Source: Actinomycetota bacterium
GTDB taxonomy: Bacteria; Actinomycetota; Acidimicrobiia; Acidimicrobiales; Ilumatobacteraceae
DNA: 10,069 nucleotides
Reading direction: 5' to 3'
Assembly: GCA_009704425.1 (NCBI GenBank)
Contig: WLEG01000051.1
Coordinates: forward strand, 1 to 10,069
The notes beneath the pieces were generated by a model, which saw only the letters and a list, made by a program, of their open reading frames with translations, was not told the DNA's origin and ran no database searches. Each line of letters begins with the position of its first letter. Positions within the stretch are counted from its first letter, which is position 1. Positions 5,955 to 10,069 of the stretch are shown here, piece after piece. The position numbers were made by a program, and so were the translations under genes.

Positions 5955-6620
5955 TCAGGCGCCGAAGGTCGGGCCGTCGAACCGGTCCAGGGTGGTGAAC
6001 GAACCAACGGGCTTTCGGGTCAACCGGGTCGGTTGCTTCACCGGATGGCCGAGGAAGATGGTGGCGACGAGCGCGTGATTCGGGGGAAGACCGAGCAGAG
6101 GGCCGGTGACGGGCTCGGCGCGGGACGCGAAGGTGGTGATGACACCGCCCAGACCCTCGGCGCGCGCCGCGAGGAGCACGTTCCAGCAAAACGGGTACAC
6201 CGACGCTCCGCCCGTGATGGCGACGCGCTCGAGGTCCTTGTCCATCATCGCGATCGACGACAGGTCGGCCGCCACGGCGAGCACCACCGGAACGGAGGCG
6301 ATCTCGGACAGAAGAACATTGGGCGTGTTGCCGGGGGCGGTGGACGCGAGTGAGTACGACGCGGGAGGAACGACCGAGAAGGGGGTGACTCCGGTGGCCG
6401 AGAGTCGCGCGTACTCGTCCCACACCGGCTGCATCGCGGCGCCGAGCCGCTCGCGAAGCGCGATGTCCTTCACCACCGCGACGCGCCACGGCTGACGGTT
6501 CCCGCCGCTGGGGGCGAAACGCGCGTTGTCGAGAACGCGCGTGACGGTGTCGTCGTCGACGTGTTCGTCGGTGAAGGAGCGAACCGCTCCCGTTCCGCGA
6601 ATTCCGTCGACGAGGTCCAC
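5955..6620 (-). CDS. Nitroreductase-family FMN oxidoreductase
   Basis: This is a 221-residue flavoprotein of the nitroreductase fold, which reduces nitro, quinone or similar substrates with NAD(P)H. The physiological substrate is unknown. Family features are visible: VRSFTDEHV near 13-21 (the phosphate-binding Arg-Ser), APSGGNRQPWRV at 36-47, AEGLGGVITT at 154-163 near the flavin, and the C-terminal LGHPVKQPTRLTRKPV segment at 190-205. The start is GTG at 6620. It lies one base after the aconitase stop codon, in the same direction, and I see no promoter or Shine-Dalgarno sequence between them. The two genes therefore look co-transcribed and translationally coupled. No metabolic link to aconitase is obvious; redox or iron-sulfur stress is a guess. 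Confidence 0.9.
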   Translation of the reverse strand: MDLVDGIRGTGAVRSFTDEHVDDDTVTRVLDNARFAPSGGNRQPWRVAVVKDIALRERLGAAMQPVWDEYARLSATGVTPFSVVPPASYSLASTAPGNTPNVLLSEIASVPVVLAVAADLSSIAMMDKDLERVAITGGASVYPFCWNVLLAARAEGLGGVITTFASRAEPVTGPLLGLPPNHALVATIFLGHPVKQPTRLTRKPVGSFTTLDRFDGPTFGA

Positions 6621-6621
6621 T

Positions 6622-8889
6622 TCAGCGGCCGCCGGCCACCTTGGCGCGGACGATGTTCAGCGCGGAGCCGGCCTTGAACCACTCCACCTGCTCGGGGCTG
6701 AACGTGTGCACACCCTCGAAGTCGATGGTGGTGCCGTCGGGCTTCACGATCTGGCAGGTGACGTTGCGACCCGGCACCGGAGGCAGGTTCAGCACGTTGA
6801 TGCGATCGTCCTCGCCGATGAGTTCGTAGGTGTTCGGGTCGGCGAAGGTGAGCGGAACCAGACCCTGCTTCTTGAGGTTGGTCTCGTGGATGCGGGCGAA
6901 CGAGCGCGCGAAGATCACCACACCACCACGGAACCGGGGCTCCATCGCGGCGTGCTCGCGCGACGAGCCCTCGCCGTAGTTGCGGTCACCGATGGCGCAC
7001 CAACGGATACCCGCCCGGCTGTAGTTCTTGGCGATGTCGGGATACGAGCGACGCGCACCGTCGGTGACGTCCTTGCCTTCGCCCACCGCACCGTCGAACG
7101 CGTTGACCGCACCGATGAAGAGGTTGCCCGAGATGTTCTCGAGATGGCCGCGGTAGGTGAGCCACTTGCCGGCCGCCGAGATGTGGTCCGTGGTGCACTT
7201 GCCCTGGGCCTTCATCAACACGGGCAGACCGAGATAGTCCTTGCCGTCCCACGCGGGGAACGGCTGCAGCAACTGCAGGCGATCGCTGGTGGGGCTGACG
7301 GCCACGGTGACACCGCTGCCATCGGCGGGCGGGGCGGTGAACGTGTTGGAGCCCTTGTCGTAACCGCGTGCGGGGAGAACCTCGCCCACCGGTGCGTCGA
7401 GCTTCACCTGCGAACCGTCGGGGGCGGTGATGGTGTCGACGGTGGGATCGAAGTCGAGTCGGCCGGACAACGCGATGGCCATCACGGTGTCCGGTGACGT
7501 CACGAACGACAGCGTGTTGGCCGAGCCGTCGGCGCGCTTGGGGAAGTTGCGATTGAAGGAGTTCACGATGCTGTTGGGCTTGTCGGTGGCCTCCTTCGAG
7601 CGCTCCCACTGGCCGATGCACGGACCACACGCGTTGGCGAGAACGGTGGCACCCACCGCTTCGAGGTCGGCGAGGAGTCCGTCGCGCTCGATGGTGGCGC
7701 GGATCTGCTCGGACCCGGGGCTGATGAGGAGTTCACACTTCGCCTTCAGGCCTTTGGCGACCGCCTGACGGGCGATGGAGGCCGCGCGCGTGATGTCCTC
7801 GTACGAGGAGTTGGTGCACGAACCGATGAGCGCGGCCGACACCTCGATGGGCCACTCGTTCTCGCGGGCGGCGTCTCCGAGCGCCTTACCCACCTTGTGG
7901 GCGCGGTCGGGGGAGTGCGGTCCGTTGATGAGCGGCTTCAACTGGTCGAGGTCGATCTCGATGAGTTGGTCGTAGAGCGCTCCGTCGTCGGGTCGCAGAT
8001 CGGCCGACACCTCGTCGGCGGCGGCGGCGATGGCTTCGCGTCCGGTGGCCGCGAGGTAGGCGCTCATGTTCGCGTCGTAGGCGAACACCGAGCACGTGGC
8101 GCCGATCTCGGCCCCCATGTTGCACACGGTGGCCTTGCCGGTGGCCGAGATGCTGTCGGCGCCGGGTCCGAAGTATTCGACGATGGCACCGGTGCCACCC
8201 TCGACGGTGAGCACCCGGGCGACCTCGAGGATGATGTCCTTGGGAGCCGACCAGCCGCTGAGCGATCCGGTGAGCTTGACGCCGATGACCTTGGGCCACT
8301 TCACGTTGAAGGGGAAACCGGTCATGACGTCGACGGCGTCGGCGCCACCGACGCCGATGGCGACCATGCCCAATCCGCCCGCGTTGGGCGTGTGGCTGTC
8401 GGTGCCGATCATCATTCCGCCGGGGAACGCGTAGTTCTCGAGCACGACCTGGTGGATGATTCCGCTGCCCGGACCCCAGAACCCGATGCCGTACTTGGCG
8501 GACACGGTCTTCAAGAAGTCGTACACCTCGCGGTTGTCGTCGATGGCCACGCCGAGGTCGATCTTGGCACCCACCTTGGCCAGGATGAGGTGATCGCAGT
8601 GAACGGTGGAGGGCACGGCGGTTTCGGGAAGACCGGCCGTCATGAACTGCAGCAGCGCCATTTGCGCGGTGGCGTCCTGCATGGCCACGCGGTCGGGATT
8701 GAAGTCGGCGTAGCTTCCTCCGCGCTCCATCTCCTGAGAGGCCGGGTCCACGAGGTGATTGATCAGGATCTTCTCGGCCAACGTGAGGGGACGTCCGAGG
8801 CGCTGGCGCCCCAGGGCCACGCGCTCGGACAAGGTGCCGTAGACGCGGTTGACGAGTTCGATGGGGGTGCCGGCGGAAACGGTGCTCAT
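6622..8889 (-). CDS. acn: Aconitate hydratase, mitochondrial type
   Basis: This enzyme isomerises citrate to isocitrate through cis-aconitate, the second TCA step, using a [4Fe-4S] cluster. The protein has 755 residues. The cluster ligands are Cys358 in IGSCTNSS and Cys421 and Cys424 in NACGPCIGQ. FWGPGSGIIHQ (137-147), IGTDSHTPNAGG (161-172), CTTDHISAAGKW (565-576, near the swivel domain) and YGEGSSREHAA (638-648, with the catalytic serine) are all intact. Length and motifs match the mitochondrial Aco2 type rather than the roughly 900-residue IRP-like form common in other actinobacteria. The ATG at 8889 gives MSTVSAGTP; an in-frame upstream alternative at 8907 is disfavoured because it would overlap the promoter. 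The gene is divergent from the GntR regulator gene across 20 bases, and its message is predicted to be leaderless. Confidence 0.97.
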   Translation of the reverse strand: MSTVSAGTPIELVNRVYGTLSERVALGRQRLGRPLTLAEKILINHLVDPASQEMERGGSYADFNPDRVAMQDATAQMALLQFMTAGLPETAVPSTVHCDHLILAKVGAKIDLGVAIDDNREVYDFLKTVSAKYGIGFWGPGSGIIHQVVLENYAFPGGMMIGTDSHTPNAGGLGMVAIGVGGADAVDVMTGFPFNVKWPKVIGVKLTGSLSGWSAPKDIILEVARVLTVEGGTGAIVEYFGPGADSISATGKATVCNMGAEIGATCSVFAYDANMSAYLAATGREAIAAAADEVSADLRPDDGALYDQLIEIDLDQLKPLINGPHSPDRAHKVGKALGDAARENEWPIEVSAALIGSCTNSSYEDITRAASIARQAVAKGLKAKCELLISPGSEQIRATIERDGLLADLEAVGATVLANACGPCIGQWERSKEATDKPNSIVNSFNRNFPKRADGSANTLSFVTSPDTVMAIALSGRLDFDPTVDTITAPDGSQVKLDAPVGEVLPARGYDKGSNTFTAPPADGSGVTVAVSPTSDRLQLLQPFPAWDGKDYLGLPVLMKAQGKCTTDHISAAGKWLTYRGHLENISGNLFIGAVNAFDGAVGEGKDVTDGARRSYPDIAKNYSRAGIRWCAIGDRNYGEGSSREHAAMEPRFRGGVVIFARSFARIHETNLKKQGLVPLTFADPNTYELIGEDDRINVLNLPPVPGRNVTCQIVKPDGTTIDFEGVHTFSPEQVEWFKAGSALNIVRAKVAGGR

Positions 8890-8895
8890 GAGACA

Positions 8896-8901
8896 AGTAT
8901 A
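8896..8901 (-). promoter_or_regulatory. -10 box of acn (leaderless)
   Basis: TATACT on the minus strand is followed by six bases and the ATG at 8889, so transcription should start at the A of the start codon. There is no room for a Shine-Dalgarno sequence. The -35 region would lie inside the GntR coding sequence, and none is convincing there. Confidence 0.6.
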
Positions 8902-8903
8902 AT
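8898..8903 (+). promoter_or_regulatory. -10 box of gntR (leaderless)
   Basis: The perfect consensus TATAAT is followed by six bases and the GTG at 8910, so transcription should start on the G of the start codon. It overlaps the opposing aconitase -10 box by four bases, so the two promoters probably compete for polymerase. Any -35 region would lie inside the aconitase coding sequence. Confidence 0.6.
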
Positions 8904-8909
8904 ACAAGT

Positions 8910-9656
8910 GTGGCGCGCACCGGAAGCAGGGAAATCAGGTACCGCGCCATCGCGGACGAATTGCGCCGGCGCGTGGAGTCCGGGACGTTCGCGGCCGGAC
9001 AATTGTTGCCCTCGGAGAGCGAACTCGGAACGGAGTTCTCGGCCAGTCGCGTGACCGTGCGTCGTGCACTCGAGATGTTGCGCGACGAAGGTCTGGTGGA
9101 CGCGCGCCAGGGTTTCGGATGGTTCGTGGCGGCGGCACCGTTGCGCCAGAGCCTCGGACGGTTGGCCACCATCGAGGCGCAGTTGGTGGACGGCGGCATC
9201 CGCCCGGAGCGACGCATCCTGGAGTTCGCGTTCGAGAAAGCGGTGCGAAACGTCAAGGCGGTTCTGGGTGCCGACAACGTGTTGCGGGTGAAGCGACTGA
9301 ATCTGGCCGACGGTCAACCGTTCGCGCTCGTCACCGTGTGGTGTCGCGCCGAACTGGGGCAACATCTCAGCCGCGCCGACGTGGAGCGTTCGCCGTTCTA
9401 CGAGTTGCTCGACGTTCCCCTGAAGGGTGCCACGCAAACCATCGGTGCCGACGCGGCGTCGGCCGAGGATTCCCGCTTGTTGGGCGTGCCCGTGGGTTCG
9501 CCGGTGCTTCGTTGCACGCGCACCACCACCGACACGGACGGACGCCCGGTTCTCCTGAGCGAGCACGTGTTCCCCGCGCACCGCACCGAATTCGTCGTCG
9601 ATCTTCCGCAGGCCGAACCCTCCATCGCGCCGACCGGACTTCGCCTCGTCGAGTGA
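8910..9656 (+). CDS. GntR-family regulator, HutC subfamily (UTRA domain)
   Basis: This is a 248-residue transcription factor. Residues 8-75 form the GntR winged helix: YRAIADELRRRVESGTF, the LLPSESELGTEFSASRVTVRRAL stretch and EGLVDARQGFGWFV. Residues about 90-235 form a UTRA ligand-binding domain, with GADNVLRVKRL, a YELLDVPL segment and GSPVLRCTRTTTDTDGRPVLLSEHVFPAHR at 196-225. HutC-type proteins usually sense small metabolites, but the ligand cannot be read here. The start is GTG at 8910, six bases after a perfect TATAAT, with no Shine-Dalgarno sequence. It is divergent from aconitase across a 20-base gap, which makes aconitase (and the coupled nitroreductase) and itself the most likely targets. 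The acyltransferase gene follows after 44 bases in the same direction and might share the transcript. Confidence 0.93.
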   Translation: MARTGSREIRYRAIADELRRRVESGTFAAGQLLPSESELGTEFSASRVTVRRALEMLRDEGLVDARQGFGWFVAAAPLRQSLGRLATIEAQLVDGGIRPERRILEFAFEKAVRNVKAVLGADNVLRVKRLNLADGQPFALVTVWCRAELGQHLSRADVERSPFYELLDVPLKGATQTIGADAASAEDSRLLGVPVGSPVLRCTRTTTDTDGRPVLLSEHVFPAHRTEFVVDLPQAEPSIAPTGLRLVE

Positions 9657-9700
9657 CCCTCGCCCGTCCACCGAGCGAGGTGGAATAGTGTTCCTCGGGC

Positions 9701-10069
9701 ATGTCCGGAACCGTCGTCGCTGAATCCCCGGTCGACACCAGGCCCGGTCATCTGCCCGCTCTCGACGGGGTTCGTGGATTCGCCGTCACCATCGTGTTGC
9801 TGTACCACCACAGCGTCACGTGGATGACAGGTGGCGAACTGACCGTGTCGATGTTCTTCACCCTGTCGGGCTTCCTCATCACGCGGTTGATGATGGCCGA
9901 GTGGGGTCGTAGCGGCACGATCTCGTTGCGCACCTTCTACGACCGCCGCGTGCGACGTCTGTTCCCGACCTCGTTCGTGGTGCTGTTGGCGGTGGTCGTG
10001 GTGTGGACCGTCTTCGCCGGTGCCGGCAGGTATCTGAATCCGTGGGAGTGGTTCGGAGGTCTCGCGTAC
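9701..10069 (+). CDS. Acyltransferase-3 (OafA/YrhL-like) membrane protein, N-terminus (partial)
   Basis: The frame opens at ATG 9701 and continues past the right edge with 123 codons visible. LDGVRGFAVTIVLLYHH at 21-37 matches the family opening, with the conserved His in the first membrane helix. VSMFFTLSGFLITRLMMAEW (49-68) and GTISLRTFYDRRVRRLFP (72-89) match the next conserved blocks. Helices are visible at about 27-41, 47-65 and 88-106. Such proteins transfer acyl groups to sugars or polymers at the cytoplasmic membrane, for example O-acetylating cell-surface glycans. The acceptor cannot be predicted, nor can any periplasmic C-terminal SGNH domain be seen. No good Shine-Dalgarno sequence precedes the ATG. 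It follows the GntR gene by 44 bases without a clear terminator. Confidence 0.92.
   Translation, partial: MSGTVVAESPVDTRPGHLPALDGVRGFAVTIVLLYHHSVTWMTGGELTVSMFFTLSGFLITRLMMAEWGRSGTISLRTFYDRRVRRLFPTSFVVLLAVVVVWTVFAGAGRYLNPWEWFGGLAY

Larger units (their letters stand above)
8893..8909. promoter_or_regulatory. Repeat elements in the acn/gntR gap (candidate GntR operator)
   Basis: ACAAGT occurs at 8893-8898 and 8904-8909, a direct repeat with an 11-base period, about one helical turn. Between and overlapping the copies is GTATAATAC (8897-8905), a palindrome with four-base arms. It resembles the GT...AC dyad of HutC-type GntR sites but has one extra central base. These elements cover both -10 boxes, so a bound regulator would block both genes. 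That the adjacent GntR protein binds here is an inference. Confidence 0.45.

Noticed and set aside
8890..8907. Upstream aconitase start at 8907 adding MYYTCL
   Set aside because: The added codons are the -10 box and repeat region itself. The ATG at 8889 fits both the family N-terminus and the predicted transcription start.
7897..9054. Plus-strand frame of 385 codons opposite aconitase
   Set aside because: It is a shadow of the aconitase reading frame and would also run across the divergent promoter region into gntR out of frame.
9658..9680. CCTCG and CGAGG inverted repeat after gntR as a terminator
   Set aside because: The stem is only five base pairs with a 13-base loop and no T tract follows, so it is within chance for GC-rich DNA.

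Overview
The window is GC-rich chromosomal DNA carrying housekeeping genes. I read it as actinobacterial, most likely from the class Acidimicrobiia, although the class is an inference. The reasons are a C-loop small RNA resembling the actinobacterial 6C family, a HAD/PlsC fusion protein, GTG starts, several -10 boxes placed at the leaderless distance from a start codon, and the actinobacterial form of a membrane molybdopterin oxidoreductase. I saw no insertion sequence, phage gene, CRISPR array, tRNA or rRNA.

Layout. Positions 1-4279 hold four minus-strand genes. Read in transcription order, they are a LysR regulator, a short acyl-CoA carboxylase carboxyltransferase beta subunit, citrate synthase (gltA), and the membrane N-terminus of a molybdopterin-dependent oxidoreductase cut by the left edge. 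Positions 4280-4522 are the main non-coding region. They hold a plus-strand promoter, a small RNA with two hairpins that both have a five-C loop, and a strong terminator whose loop is also five Cs. Next on the plus strand is a bifunctional HAD-phosphatase/acylglycerolphosphate acyltransferase (4523-5947), which converges with a minus-strand nitroreductase gene (5955-6620). That gene is almost fused to, and probably co-transcribed with, a mitochondrial-type aconitase (6622-8889). Aconitase is divergent from a HutC-type GntR regulator (8910-9656) across only 20 bases. The window ends inside an acyltransferase-3 membrane protein on the plus strand.

How they fit together. Citrate synthase and aconitase catalyse the first two steps of the TCA cycle but lie in separate transcription units. 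The carboxyltransferase and the PlsC-type protein belong to lipid metabolism. Two divergent regulator arrangements stand out: LysR facing the small RNA, and GntR facing aconitase. In the second, two opposite -10 boxes overlap and each sits exactly six bases from its start codon, which predicts two leaderless mRNAs and a single shared control site.

The observations most worth following are the 6C-like RNA with C5 loops and the 20-base aconitase/GntR control region. Function calls rest on motifs recognised by eye. No searches were run.
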